Part shown: positions 25,880 to 36,656 of the stretch, piece by piece
How positions within the stretch are numbered: position 1 is the stretch's first letter
Layout of the letters: each line of letters starts with the position of its first letter
Origin: Marinobacter salexigens
GTDB lineage: Bacteria > Pseudomonadota > Gammaproteobacteria > Pseudomonadales > Oleiphilaceae
DNA: 64,000 nucleotides
Assembly (NCBI RefSeq): GCF_002806945.1
Contig: NZ_NIHC01000001.1
Span: 558,001 to 622,000, forward strand
Direction of reading: 5' to 3'
Program-made: the position numbers and the translations under genes
The notes under the pieces: model-generated
What the model was told of the DNA's origin: nothing
The model's database searches: none
What the model saw: the letters and a program-made list of their open reading frames with translations, nothing else

Positions 25880-27363
25880 GTTCCTTCCTCGTAATTTATC
25901 TTGTTCCACACATTGTATTTTCCCGAGGGTTTGTTCATCGGGATCCGCTTTTCTTCCTCCAGGGTATCTGCGTTGTAGACGATTACAGCGCCCTCGTTGT
26001 CCCAGATGCTCAACAAGAGTTTTTTACCGTAACGGTCGAACTCAACGTGGGCCGCGACTTTTCCTGGTGTGGGCTGGAGGGTTTTTACAATTTCCAGCGT
26101 CTTTTTATCAATCACATGGACTTTATCCTTGTTGGGGCCAAAGAAGACGTCTACCCAGGCGTAGCGTGAGTTTTCGTGGCTGCGCATGAAGAATCCGGGG
26201 CCGGCTGTTTCCAGGGTTTTGATCACTTTCCAGGTGTCCATGTCGATGATGGAAACCGCGCCTGCGCGGAAGTGAGGGGTCGCCATTACCCGTGTGCCCT
26301 GGTAGTCCCAAGTGATGCCGGAGCCCAAATGGGGCATGCCGGGCAGGGGTAGGTCGGCGGTGGTTTTTCCGGTATCCATGTTGATCACCAGGCCGTGTTT
26401 GCCATCACGCGCTGCGCCGATGAGGTGCTGGTAACCGGGGTCGAAGAAAAAGTCGTCAAGCCAGGTGTCGGTTTGCATTCTGCGTACCTTTGCCCGGTCG
26501 TTTTCTACGGTGATCTCCCAGGCTTCGGGTATGTCCTTCAACGCGGCAATAAAGCTGTCCCGGGGCGGAGCTGCGTAAACGGCGCTTACCCTTGAGCTTT
26601 CTTTGGCGTCGTTTTCAACCGGGATGATTTCCAGCAGCTCGAGATTGTCTGCATCGAACAAGACCAGCGTGTGGGGCAGGTAGTTGGCCGCCATTACGTG
26701 ATCGCCATCGGCAGAGACAGCAATGTTACGCATGTTGATGCCCGCGCGGATTTCGGCAACCACTTTCAGATTGTAGAGGTCGTACTTGGTGATCCAGCCA
26801 TCGCGGGAACCGAAATAAACGTAGCGGCCATCCGGGCTGTATTTGGGACCGCCGTGTAATGCGTAGCGGCTGGCGAATCGGTGGATGGGCTCCATTCTGT
26901 CGCCGTCCAGCAGGGTAACGTGATGGTCACCGATTTCCACCACCAGGAACAGGTTCATCATGTCGGCATCATAAACCGGCGTGTCCGGGAGCGAGCCGAA
27001 CGGGTGCGGCAGCAAATGGCTGGTGGCAATTTCGTTTTTGCCCCAAACAGGTTCTTTTGCTGGTGGCTGGTAAATATATTCAGCCAGGGCGGTGATGGAT
27101 TGGTCGTTCAGTACGTCGGCGAACGCAAGCATCTGGGTGGCGGGTCGACCTTTACGAATTGCGTCTTCAGCCTGATCTTTTTTCAGACGCGAGAGGTTGT
27201 CTGGCAGTAAGGCCGGGCCCATGCCGCCAAGCCTGTCGCTACCATGGCAGCTTGCGCAGTGTTGTTGATACAGAGCTTCTGTCTGTGCGTCTGTGTTGGC
27301 AGATATCAGGGGTGAGGCCAGCAGGCCTGCGGTCAGCATCAGGGTTTTCAGAGTCTGTTGCAT
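25870..27363 (-). CDS. nirN: Dihydro-heme d1 dehydrogenase NirN (cytochrome c / d1 propeller)
   Basis: 497 residues from the ATG at 27363, with GGAAA just upstream. Signal peptide of about 23 residues; heme c motif C36-A-S-C-H40; then an eight-bladed propeller like that of cytochrome cd1. NirN resembles NirS but lacks its reductase role and oxidises dihydro-heme d1 in the last step of d1 synthesis. It is the last gene of the nirSDLGHJEN run. The alternative, a second nitrite reductase, is less likely given the clear nirS at 31506. Confidence 0.9.
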   Translation of the reverse strand: MQQTLKTLMLTAGLLASPLISANTDAQTEALYQQHCASCHGSDRLGGMGPALLPDNLSRLKKDQAEDAIRKGRPATQMLAFADVLNDQSITALAEYIYQPPAKEPVWGKNEIATSHLLPHPFGSLPDTPVYDADMMNLFLVVEIGDHHVTLLDGDRMEPIHRFASRYALHGGPKYSPDGRYVYFGSRDGWITKYDLYNLKVVAEIRAGINMRNIAVSADGDHVMAANYLPHTLVLFDADNLELLEIIPVENDAKESSRVSAVYAAPPRDSFIAALKDIPEAWEITVENDRAKVRRMQTDTWLDDFFFDPGYQHLIGAARDGKHGLVINMDTGKTTADLPLPGMPHLGSGITWDYQGTRVMATPHFRAGAVSIIDMDTWKVIKTLETAGPGFFMRSHENSRYAWVDVFFGPNKDKVHVIDKKTLEIVKTLQPTPGKVAAHVEFDRYGKKLLLSIWDNEGAVIVYNADTLEEEKRIPMNKPSGKYNVWNKINYEEGTSH

Positions 27364-27411
27364 CGAGTTTCCAGTTTGGAGCGTTGGCAATGGTTTTCAG
27401 GCTTGTAGTGC

Positions 27412-28275
27412 TTATGCGGGCCGTTGTGTCGCAGTGACAGCCGCGGGTGCAATTAATGCGCTGTTCCAGCCTGCCTGGGCGGGTTGCGCGAGTTTTTCAG
27501 CCAGCTGTACAACCTCGCCAACAATGATCAGTGTGGGTGGCTGGAAACCTTCCATTTTGATGGTTTCTTCAAGGTTTTTCAGTGTGGTTACGGCCATGTG
27601 CTGTTGCGGGGTTGTGCCACGCTCTATCAGCGCCACCGGGCAGTCGCCGGACTGGCCTTGGGCCATCAGCTCGCGCACAATCGTGGGTGCGTTGTGCAGG
27701 CCCATGTAAAACACGCAGGTCTGGTTTGGTGCCGCCAGAACTTTCCAGTTCAGGTCCAGGGCATGGTCAGCTTTGCGATGCCCGGTTACGAAGGTCACGC
27801 TGTGTGCGTAATCCCGGTGTGTGAGTGGGATGCCGCAATAAGAGCCGCAGCCGGCTGCAGAGGTAATGCCGGGCACGACCAGAAAATCGATGGCGTTATC
27901 CACCAGAAATTCGGCTTCTTCACCACCACGCCCGAAAATGTATGGGTCGCCGCCTTTTAATCGCACGACGCGACGTTGCTTTACCGCTAACTGCACCAGA
28001 AGCTCGTTGGTATCTTCCTGGGCTACGTAGTGACAGCCGCTGGCTTTCCCCACGTGGATTCGCTCGGCGGCAGGGTTCACCAGTTCCATGATCTGTGGCG
28101 ACACCAGTCGGTCGTAAACGATGGCATCTGCCTGTTGAATCAACATCAGGGCTCGAAGTGTCAGCAGGCCGGGATCACCAGGGCCGGCGCCGACAATGGC
28201 AACTTCACCCGCTCGCAAGGGTTGTTCCGCCAACTGGAACTCTACCAGGCATTTCTTTCTCTGGCTGATGGTCAT
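27412..28275 (-). CDS. nirE: Uroporphyrinogen-III C-methyltransferase NirE
   Basis: 287 residues from the ATG at 28275 (SD AAGGA); the frame continues upstream to 28401 without a ribosome site. SUMT signatures are VGAGPGDPGLLTLRA at the N-terminus, GGDPYIFGRGGEE and VVPGITSAAG. It uses two SAM to make precorrin-2, the branch point for siroheme and heme d1. It lies within the heme d1 operon, hence NirE rather than a cobalamin enzyme. Confidence 0.93.
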   Translation of the reverse strand: MTISQRKKCLVEFQLAEQPLRAGEVAIVGAGPGDPGLLTLRALMLIQQADAIVYDRLVSPQIMELVNPAAERIHVGKASGCHYVAQEDTNELLVQLAVKQRRVVRLKGGDPYIFGRGGEEAEFLVDNAIDFLVVPGITSAAGCGSYCGIPLTHRDYAHSVTFVTGHRKADHALDLNWKVLAAPNQTCVFYMGLHNAPTIVRELMAQGQSGDCPVALIERGTTPQQHMAVTTLKNLEETIKMEGFQPPTLIIVGEVVQLAEKLAQPAQAGWNSALIAPAAVTATQRPA

Positions 28276-28285
28276 GATGCGTTCC

Positions 28286-29482
28286 TTACAGATTATTGAC
28301 CGGGATTTCGACCACCGGGGCGGTAACGCGCCTGGGCATGTCGATAACACCAATCTCTTCGTTGGTGAGATAACAGCCGGGATCTTCCTCCCAGAAATCA
28401 CCGGAAACGTTGTAAGCCCTGACCCGGGTGTTGCCGTTGCAGATAGCCAGGTATTGGCACTGGGCGCAGCGGCCTTTCACAGGTCGTGGTTTCTGCCGGA
28501 AACCTTGCATCAGCTCATCGCTGGCTTCTGACCAGATCCGTGAAAACGGCTTTTCACGTACGTTGCCAAGGTTGTAGTCCCACCAGAAGGTATCGGGATG
28601 CACAACGCCCAGGTTGTCGATGTTGGAGACGTTCTGGCCTGAGGAGTTTCCGCCCCAGTTAACCAGCCGCTGTTCCAGAGCCGGTACCTGATCCGGGTAG
28701 TGTTCCGCTGCCCACTGGAGGAGGAAAGGGCCATCGGCGTCGTTGTTGCCTGTGACGTATTCCCGCTCGATGCCGCGTTTCAGTTCTTCGTGGCAGTGGT
28801 TGAACAGTAGGTTCATGGCATCCCGGGTCATGTCATACCAGGCATCGCGCTTGCGGTTACGACCACCTCGGCCGGAGTAGTTCAGGTGCGAGAGGTAGAA
28901 TTTGTCGATGTCATGCTCGTCGAGCATTTTCAGCATGTCTGGCAGCTGAGCAGCGTTGTCCTGGGTGAGTGTGAAGCGCAGCCCCACCTTGATGCCCACA
29001 TCCTTGCACAGCTTGACGGCTTCCATGGAGGCAGCAAAGGCACCTTTTTTCTGGCGGAATTCGTCGTGGGTTTTTTCCAGGCCGTCTATGCTGATGCCCA
29101 CGTAATCGTAGCCGGCATCGGCAATCTGCTGGATGTTGTCTTTGGTAATCAGGGTGCCGTTACTCGACAGGCCCACGTAAAAACCCATGTCTTTGGCGCG
29201 GCGTGAAATGTCGAAAATATCCGGCCGCATTAATGGCTCGCCGCCGGAAAGAATCAGCACAGGAACGCCGAAGGCTTTGAGGTCGTCCATCACCGTGTAG
29301 ACTTCATCGGTACTCAGTTCACCTTTGAAGTCGATATCGGCAGAAATCGAATAGCAGTGTTTGCAGGTGAGGTTGCAGCGACGGATCAGGTTCCAGATCA
29401 CCACCGGGCCGGAGGGTTTGGGGATGGCTCTCACCGGGGCCGGATTCATCAGGCTTTTTATGTAGCGGGTCATTCTGAACAT
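28286..29482 (-). CDS. nirJ: Heme d1 biosynthesis radical SAM protein NirJ
   Basis: 398 residues. Radical-SAM cluster motif C36-N-L-T-C40-K-H-C43, then LILSGGEPLMRP (SAM-binding GGE). The C-terminal cysteine group in CAQCQYLAICNG and PGC suggests an extra Fe-S cluster as in SPASM/twitch proteins. NirJ removes the two propionate side chains of 12,18-didecarboxysiroheme during d1 formation. Downstream nirE starts ten bases on. Confidence 0.94.
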   Translation of the reverse strand: MFRMTRYIKSLMNPAPVRAIPKPSGPVVIWNLIRRCNLTCKHCYSISADIDFKGELSTDEVYTVMDDLKAFGVPVLILSGGEPLMRPDIFDISRRAKDMGFYVGLSSNGTLITKDNIQQIADAGYDYVGISIDGLEKTHDEFRQKKGAFAASMEAVKLCKDVGIKVGLRFTLTQDNAAQLPDMLKMLDEHDIDKFYLSHLNYSGRGGRNRKRDAWYDMTRDAMNLLFNHCHEELKRGIEREYVTGNNDADGPFLLQWAAEHYPDQVPALEQRLVNWGGNSSGQNVSNIDNLGVVHPDTFWWDYNLGNVREKPFSRIWSEASDELMQGFRQKPRPVKGRCAQCQYLAICNGNTRVRAYNVSGDFWEEDPGCYLTNEEIGVIDMPRRVTAPVVEIPVNNL

Positions 29483-29498
29483 AGTGCTTCCCCTTGCG

Positions 29499-30023
29499 TT
29501 ATTTGCGCAGCCGCAGGCCGGTTTTCTTCAAAATGGCCGAGCTGTAAAGAATGGTGTGCTGCTGGCAATCTGCGCCCAGCACGGCACGAATCCGGGCCGC
29601 TTTGTCCTCTACTTCTTCCCGGGTGGTGCCGTGCACCATGGCAAACAAGTTGAACGACCAGTAGGGCAGGTGGCGCGGGCGCCGATAGCAATGGCTTACA
29701 AAAGGCAGTTCACCGATGGCGGCGCCTAGCTCAGCGATGCGATCATCAGCAACGTCCCACACGGTCATGCCGTTGTATCGATAACCCAGGCGGTAGTGAT
29801 CGGGCACTGCGGCAACGCGGCGTATTACGCCGGCTTGTTGCATAGCCTGAAAGCGGGCAAGCACCTCGTTGGCGTCCATGCCCAGCTGCTTGCCTAACTC
29901 AGCCCATGGGTCGGATACCAGGGGCAGGCCGGCCTGGGTGGCAAGAATCAGTTCGCGGTCGCGTTCTGTCATTGCGAAGTCTTTTGGTGTTGCCGCATCA
30001 GACAGTGAAGTGGAGGTGGACAT
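29499..30023 (-). CDS. nirH: Siroheme decarboxylase subunit NirH
   Basis: 174 residues, an AsnC/Lrp-like fold reused as an enzyme. NirL/NirH-type signatures are CYRRPRHLPYWSFNLFAMVH and MTVWDVADD. With NirD, NirL and NirG it decarboxylates siroheme to 12,18-didecarboxysiroheme. Named by its place in the order D-L-G-H and by its NirL/H-type motif. The start overlaps the end of nirG by 26 bases; a second ATG at 29972 is possible. Confidence 0.87.
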   Translation of the reverse strand: MSTSTSLSDAATPKDFAMTERDRELILATQAGLPLVSDPWAELGKQLGMDANEVLARFQAMQQAGVIRRVAAVPDHYRLGYRYNGMTVWDVADDRIAELGAAIGELPFVSHCYRRPRHLPYWSFNLFAMVHGTTREEVEDKAARIRAVLGADCQQHTILYSSAILKKTGLRLRK

Positions 30024-30486
30024 GGAACTCCTGCTCCTTTGGCATGTTGTAAACCGGGTAGCCGGTGGTGTCTTCTATGGCTCTGATGGTGCTGGCAATG
30101 GCGCTTTGGGTTTCAGTTGCCAATACAAACCACATGTTCAGGTCGTGCTCACGACGGTAGTTGTGAGCCACTTCATCAAAGCTGTTTACCTGCTCGGTAA
30201 CCCGTTCAAAATCCGCTTCTGGAATGCGCATGGCGGCCAGCGTTAGAGCGCCGCCCATTTCGCCGGCGTGGAACATGGGGCCAAAGCGAGTCAGTACGCC
30301 TTCAGAGAGCAGTTTTTTCACTGTATCGAGGATTTGCTGCTCTTTGAGATTCAGCTCATCTGCAACAGCCGCGAAAGGGTGGCGAACAAGGGGTAAACCG
30401 TGTTGTAAACGGTTTATCAGGACTTTCTCAATCGGGCTCAGGTCTGCAACCGGGGCCAGGCGTCGGGATTCAGTCGTGGCTGACAT
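29998..30486 (-). CDS. nirG: Siroheme decarboxylase subunit NirG
   Basis: 162 residues from the ATG at 30486, preceded by GGAGGG five bases away and overlapping the end of nirL. Lrp/AsnC-like fold with the NirD/NirG-type motif HNYRREHDLNMWFVLATE; this histidine-rich loop is near the active site of the decarboxylase complex. The frame is open upstream to 30564 without a good start. Named by gene order. Confidence 0.87.
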   Translation of the reverse strand: MSATTESRRLAPVADLSPIEKVLINRLQHGLPLVRHPFAAVADELNLKEQQILDTVKKLLSEGVLTRFGPMFHAGEMGGALTLAAMRIPEADFERVTEQVNSFDEVAHNYRREHDLNMWFVLATETQSAIASTIRAIEDTTGYPVYNMPKEQEFHVHLHFTV

Positions 30487-31015
30487 AACGCCCTCCACGC
30501 TGCCGGTAGGCTTTGTTACTGAACAACACGGCATGCTGAATATGCTGAAGGTTGTGGTCTGCAATCAGGCTGTCGAGTTGTGCCAGTACGCGTTCGCGAT
30601 TGGTTCCATGAATCATGCAGAAAAGGTTGTAAGGCCAGTCCGGAAGTCTTCTGGGGCGTTGGTAGCAAAGAGTGATAAATGGTACGTCGGCCATGGTTTT
30701 ACCCAATGTACTTACTTGTTCGTCGGGAACGTCCCAGACCACCATGGCGTTGGCGGTGTAGCCCAGGGTGCGGTGTTTTACCACAAGCCCGAAGCGTTTG
30801 ATCAGGCCCTGCTCCTGCCACTGGGAAATGGCGCTCATCACTTCCTGTTCGGAGAGGCCAGTGCGTTCGGAAAGTGCCAGATAGGGGCGGGGTACAAGCG
30901 GTAACCCCTGCTCGAGTTGCTGTCTTAGGCGTAACAGCCCCCAGGCACTTATCTCGCTTATAGCTGAGTTCGGAGAGCCCACGGCCAAATGGTTGGCTGA
31001 TAAAGGCTGGCTCAT
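30470..31015 (-). CDS. nirL: Siroheme decarboxylase subunit NirL
   Basis: 181 residues. Motif CYQRPRRLPDWPYNLFCMIH closely parallels NirH and differs from the HNY-type loop of NirD/NirG. The ATG overlaps the end of nirD (31012). Lrp-like winged helix at about 40-80 (LSEQEVMSAISQWQEQGLIK). Heme d1 pathway enzyme. All four subunits are separate here, as in Pseudomonas aeruginosa, whereas some denitrifiers fuse NirD and NirL. Confidence 0.87.
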   Translation of the reverse strand: MSQPLSANHLAVGSPNSAISEISAWGLLRLRQQLEQGLPLVPRPYLALSERTGLSEQEVMSAISQWQEQGLIKRFGLVVKHRTLGYTANAMVVWDVPDEQVSTLGKTMADVPFITLCYQRPRRLPDWPYNLFCMIHGTNRERVLAQLDSLIADHNLQHIQHAVLFSNKAYRQRGGRYVSHD

Positions 31016-31476
31016 GGCAAAGCCTCCCAGTCGATGTCGAAGCCCAGGTCAATGTGATAGCCCTCAACCATGGGTAGGCGAAGCATGGGCAATTTCAGTT
31101 CCTGTTCCAGTTCGTCGAGATGCTCATCCAGCAGTTCATAATCCGGCGCGGTCATGACAAACCAGAGGTTGTAGGTGTGCTCCCGGGCGTAGTTATGATT
31201 TACCCCCGGAGCACGATTGATGCGGGCAGCTACCAGATCCATTTGCTCTTCCGGCGCTGCCACGGCAGCCAGCAAGCTTGCACCTGCCCGGCTGTGTTCA
31301 AACACCGGCCCGACCCGGCCGACGACATCGCGAGACTGTAACGATTGCAACCGCTCAATGACCTCCTGCTCGGAAATGCCCAGTTGCCGGGACATCTCCA
31401 GATAGGGTCGCTCACACACCGGCAAGTGCCGTTGATAGTGATTGATCAGTTGCTGATCCGTATGATCCAGTCTCAT
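31012..31476 (-). CDS. nirD: Siroheme decarboxylase subunit NirD
   Basis: 154 residues from the ATG at 31476, with GGAGGAG eight bases upstream; the frame is open to 31509, overlapping the nirS end, but has no ribosome site there. NirD/G-type motif HNYAREHTYNLWFVMTA. First biosynthetic gene after nirS in the operon. Confidence 0.9.
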   Translation of the reverse strand: MRLDHTDQQLINHYQRHLPVCERPYLEMSRQLGISEQEVIERLQSLQSRDVVGRVGPVFEHSRAGASLLAAVAAPEEQMDLVAARINRAPGVNHNYAREHTYNLWFVMTAPDYELLDEHLDELEQELKLPMLRLPMVEGYHIDLGFDIDWEALP

Positions 31477-31505
31477 GGCTCGTCTCCTCCGGGTCGGTGC
31501 CGGGA

Positions 31506-33248
<1,743 letters not shown>

Positions 33249-33290
33249 TTAAGAGTGTTGTAAGGTTTCTCTTCTTTACCCTGATGAACA

Positions 33291-33304
33291 TTGATTAAAA
33301 TCAG
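33291..33304. promoter_or_regulatory. FNR/DNR-like box, nirS / nirC
   Basis: TTGATTAAAATCAG matches 9 of 10 fixed positions of TTGAT-N4-ATCAA. Its centre is 67 bases from the nirS start. It may serve divergent nirCF transcription too. Confidence 0.75.
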
Positions 33305-33456
33305 ATATATGTTATTTGTCCAGTGAGTACCCACCCATGGGTATAACCAAAGAGTTGTTGTGGCTGAAAGGGTTTTTAACCAATATCAAAGATGCATTGG
33401 ATCGGCTGCATCATCATGTTGTAAACCCGCTACAGGGGCATGGGAGAAAACGAACT

Positions 33457-33822
33457 GTGAACGGTTCCGGAAGGGGTAAAGGCAGGCTTCAGGTTGGCAC
33501 CATAATAGTGTCGGGGATGCTGTTTTTTGCACCACCTTTGCTGTCGGCGGGCGAGCAGTTGGCGCCTTCAAAAAACCTGGCTGACCTTGAAAACTTTGTG
33601 ATTCAGGACTGCGGTTCCTGCCATGGATTGACGCTCAAAGGTGGCTTGGGCCCGCCATTACGACCTGAAAACCTGAACCACCTGCCGGAAGCAGCCATCG
33701 CCGCCATAATCCGCGAAGGTATTCCTGGCACTGCAATGCCCCCTTGGAAGCCGCTACTGGCCCCAGCCGATATTGTGTGGATCAGTCATCAATTAAAGGC
33801 CGGCAAGCTGGTCTCGCCCTGA
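33457..33822 (+). CDS. nirC: c-type cytochrome NirC
   Basis: About 121 residues from a GTG at 33457, which opens a plausible signal peptide (basic stretch, then VGTIIVSGMLFFAPPLLSA). Upstream TTG/ATG options at 33316 and 33337 would put coding sequence against the FNR box and bury the signal peptide, so they are disfavoured. Heme c motif C52-G-S-C-H56 and likely Met ligand in GTAMPPW. NirC is a monoheme cytochrome that donates electrons to NirS or takes part in d1 maturation. It is followed 24 bases later by nirF. Confidence 0.85.
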   Translation: MNGSGRGKGRLQVGTIIVSGMLFFAPPLLSAGEQLAPSKNLADLENFVIQDCGSCHGLTLKGGLGPPLRPENLNHLPEAAIAAIIREGIPGTAMPPWKPLLAPADIVWISHQLKAGKLVSP

Positions 33823-33846
33823 TAATTAGCCCGGAGGATGTGCCAG

Positions 33847-35112
33847 ATGTCTTGGATAACCCGCTGTGCGAAGCGTGTGTTGTTGCTGTCTTTTTTTGTG
33901 GTACTGGTGAGTGGATGCCAGGCTCTTTCTATTCCCGGTCCTGATGGGGGGGCGCAAAGCGCAGCATCGGCAACTGAAACCGACAGTTTAATGGGCACTG
34001 GCGATCTGGGCCTGATTATTGAACGTGCAACCGGCTCGTTGCTGGTTATCAACACAACCAGTCGAAGCGTTATCAATCGCATTGAAGGGCTGGGCGATCT
34101 TTCTCATGCATCTGTTGTGTATTCCAGAGATGCTCGCTATGGCTTCGTGTTTGGTCGTGACGGTGGCCTCACCAAAGTGGACCTGCTTACCCAATCTATC
34201 GTCGGAAGAGTTATCCAATCTGGCAACAGCATTGGAGGCGCTATCTCTCAGGATGGCCGCTATGTTGCTGTGTCCAATTACGACCCGGGGGGAGTGAAGG
34301 TTTTCGATAGCAAAACGCTGGAATTGGTTGCCGATATCCCTGCTACCTATACCCGGGGAAACGGTGAAATCGCGCAATCCAAAACGGTTGGTCTGGTAGA
34401 TGCTCCGGGCAATCGTTTCGTGTTCAGCCTGTTTGATGCGGGGCAGATCTGGATTCTGGATATGCCGGAAGACGGTACCGGTGGCGCGCCTGAAGTGACG
34501 CGCTTTGATGCCGGGAAAGCACCGTACGATTCCATGATCACCCCTGACGGACGTTACTACATTGCGGGTTTGTTTGGAGAGGATGGTCTTTCCATGCTGG
34601 ATCTTTGGGACACCGACGCTGGTGTGACAGAAATTCTGCCGAATTACGGCAAGGGTGAACAGCAACTCCCAGTCTACAAAATGCCGCACCTTGAGGGCTG
34701 GACAGTTGCCGATGGCAGAGCCTTTGTGCCTGCAGTTGGGCACCATCAGGTGTTAGTGGCCGATATGAATGACTGGTCACTGGTTGATAAGGTGCCGGTA
34801 CAAGGCCAGCCGGTTTTTGTGATGGCCAGCCCGGATAACAGGAGAATCTGGGTCAGCTTTGCACACCCGAAAAATGATGTGGTTCAGGTGATTGACTCCC
34901 AGACCCGAAAAGTCATTCGCACACTGGAGCCTGGCAAGGCAGTGTTGCACATGGAGTTCACTCCGCGGGGTGAGGAAGTCTGGGTATCGTCCAGAGACAG
35001 TAATCGGGTAACGGTTTACAACACCCAAACACTGGAGCCGGTTGCCGAACTGGAAGCGGTCAAGCCCAGTGGTATTTTCTTTACAAGCCGAGCTCATGTG
35101 CTTGGGCTATAG
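33847..35112 (+). CDS. nirF: Heme d1 biosynthesis lipoprotein NirF
   Basis: 421 residues from the ATG at 33847 (SD GGAGG ten bases before; an in-frame ATG at 33838 is too close to it). Lipobox LVSGC with lipidated Cys24, so anchored in the periplasm. The rest is an eight-bladed propeller related to the d1 domain of NirS (GLIIERATGSLLVINT, YGFVFGRDGGLTKVDL) without heme c. Needed for a late step of heme d1 synthesis. The end overlaps the next gene by 17 bases. Confidence 0.92.
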   Translation: MSWITRCAKRVLLLSFFVVLVSGCQALSIPGPDGGAQSAASATETDSLMGTGDLGLIIERATGSLLVINTTSRSVINRIEGLGDLSHASVVYSRDARYGFVFGRDGGLTKVDLLTQSIVGRVIQSGNSIGGAISQDGRYVAVSNYDPGGVKVFDSKTLELVADIPATYTRGNGEIAQSKTVGLVDAPGNRFVFSLFDAGQIWILDMPEDGTGGAPEVTRFDAGKAPYDSMITPDGRYYIAGLFGEDGLSMLDLWDTDAGVTEILPNYGKGEQQLPVYKMPHLEGWTVADGRAFVPAVGHHQVLVADMNDWSLVDKVPVQGQPVFVMASPDNRRIWVSFAHPKNDVVQVIDSQTRKVIRTLEPGKAVLHMEFTPRGEEVWVSSRDSNRVTVYNTQTLEPVAELEAVKPSGIFFTSRAHVLGL

Positions 35113-35851
35113 CTTCAGTTGTGCCTGCGCATCAGCGTTGGCGGTGCTGATGTGCGGTATGCCGGTCGCCATAGCGGCTGAAGAATCTGAGCCGGTTGTT
35201 GTGTTATCCATTGATTCAGTCACGCGAGTCACAGATGTTGCGGCTTATCGCCTCAGCCGTTACCTGCGAGGGCAGGGTTGCGCCGCCGAGATTCGCTTCG
35301 ACAATGAACCCGGCGAAGTGGCATTGATGTTCCGCTATACAGTTCAAGCCGAGCGGAAACCGGCAGTTTTGAGTGCAACGAGCCTGGATGGCCACTGGCC
35401 CCGCCCGGCCTGGATAACCCGCAGAACCTCGGGAGTCCCTGCACTGTCGGAGCTTGAGGGTCGCGACCTGGCGACAGTAGCCGGCCAGGATCCGCTGGGG
35501 TCAACCCTGCCCCATGCAGCACTGGAAGCTGTGGGCGTGCATCCGAAACCGGAAGCCATATACGAATCGGGAGACTTCAGTTCAGCACTGGGTCTTCTCT
35601 TGCACAACAACACCCATGCTGCAGTTTCCGAGGCAGGATTTGTTGGTCAGTTTCTTGAGAGCCGGGATTTGGTCATCACCTGGCAAGGTGATCCGGTCAC
35701 AACAGTTGGCTGGTACCGGGGTAAAGCCTGGAGTAAACAGGCGCTGGCCTGTGAGGAAGCTCTGGGTCAACTGGAACGAGTCGCAGACAAACAGATGTTT
35801 GCCGTTTTTCCTGAATGGGTTCATGGCTTTGCCAGAATCGACGATGAGTAA
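35096..35851 (+). CDS. PhnD-like periplasmic substrate-binding protein in the nir/nor cluster
   Basis: About 251 residues from the ATG at 35096, which overlaps the nirF end; an in-frame ATG at 35042 lies deeper in nirF. N-terminal signal peptide (ALAVLMCGMPVAIA). The body resembles the PhnD/SsuA/transferrin-type binding fold: a GSTLPHAAL turn, a two-residue-shifted lobe, and HAAVSEAGFV. No ABC permease or ATPase accompanies it. Translational coupling between nirF and norQ suggests a role in nitrite/NO reductase maturation or sensing rather than uptake. Function unknown. Confidence 0.65.
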   Translation: MCLGYSFSCACASALAVLMCGMPVAIAAEESEPVVVLSIDSVTRVTDVAAYRLSRYLRGQGCAAEIRFDNEPGEVALMFRYTVQAERKPAVLSATSLDGHWPRPAWITRRTSGVPALSELEGRDLATVAGQDPLGSTLPHAALEAVGVHPKPEAIYESGDFSSALGLLLHNNTHAAVSEAGFVGQFLESRDLVITWQGDPVTTVGWYRGKAWSKQALACEEALGQLERVADKQMFAVFPEWVHGFARIDDE

Positions 35852-35867
35852 CAGAGGATTGTGATAG

Positions 35868-36656
35868 ATGACGTTTTACCAGCCCGTTGGTAATGAAATA
35901 GAACTGTTCCAGGCAGCCGCCGATAACGGCCTGCCGGTTCTGATCAAAGGCCCCACAGGCTGCGGTAAAACCCGGTTTGTGCGCTACATGGCCGAAAAGC
36001 TCAACCGGCCGGTTTACACGGTAGCCTGCCACGACGACCTGACCGCTGCCGATCTGGTTGGCCGCCACCTGATAGGCCCGGAAGGCACCTATTGGCAGGA
36101 CGGCCCACTGACCCGTGCCGTGCGTGAAGGCGGCATCTGCTATCTGGACGAAGTGGTAGAAGCCCGGAAAGACACCACGGTCGTGCTGCACCCACTGGCA
36201 GACGACCGCCGGGAATTGCCCATAGAGCGCACCGGCGAACTGCTCACCGCAGCACCGGGCTTTATGTTGGTGGTTTCCTACAATCCGGGTTACCAGAGCC
36301 TGCTCAAAGGCATGAAACCCAGTACCCGCCAGAGATTTGTATCACTGCGGTTTGATTACCCCTTGGAAGAGGCAGAGCAAACCATTGTGAAGGAAGAGTC
36401 CGGTTGCACCAGCGACCTTGCAAAGCAGCTGGTGAGCCTTGCGACTGCCTTGCGCAACCTGAAAGACCACGATCTGGAAGAAGCCGCATCAACCCGGCTG
36501 CTGATACATACAGCGTTATTGATACGCGCTGGTCTGCCAGCGGCAGAAGCCTGCCGTGCAGGCATGATCGAACCATTGTCTGATGACGAAGCAACAGTTA
36601 TTTCATTGATGGAGGTGGTATATGCAGTATTCGGGCGGCAGGAAGAAACCCGCTAG
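35868..36656 (+). CDS. norQ: MoxR-type AAA+ ATPase NorQ/NirQ
   Basis: 262 residues. Walker A GPTGCGKT at 28-35, Walker B CYLDEV at 91-96, then sensor-like VSYNPGYQSLLKGM and arginine-rich STRQRF. Together with the VWA protein NorD it activates nitric oxide reductase, probably through iron insertion, and it is also called NirQ. It is encoded on the opposite strand to norD here. The 3' end overlaps the following membrane-protein gene by 35 bases. Confidence 0.93.
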   Translation: MTFYQPVGNEIELFQAAADNGLPVLIKGPTGCGKTRFVRYMAEKLNRPVYTVACHDDLTAADLVGRHLIGPEGTYWQDGPLTRAVREGGICYLDEVVEARKDTTVVLHPLADDRRELPIERTGELLTAAPGFMLVVSYNPGYQSLLKGMKPSTRQRFVSLRFDYPLEEAEQTIVKEESGCTSDLAKQLVSLATALRNLKDHDLEEAASTRLLIHTALLIRAGLPAAEACRAGMIEPLSDDEATVISLMEVVYAVFGRQEETR

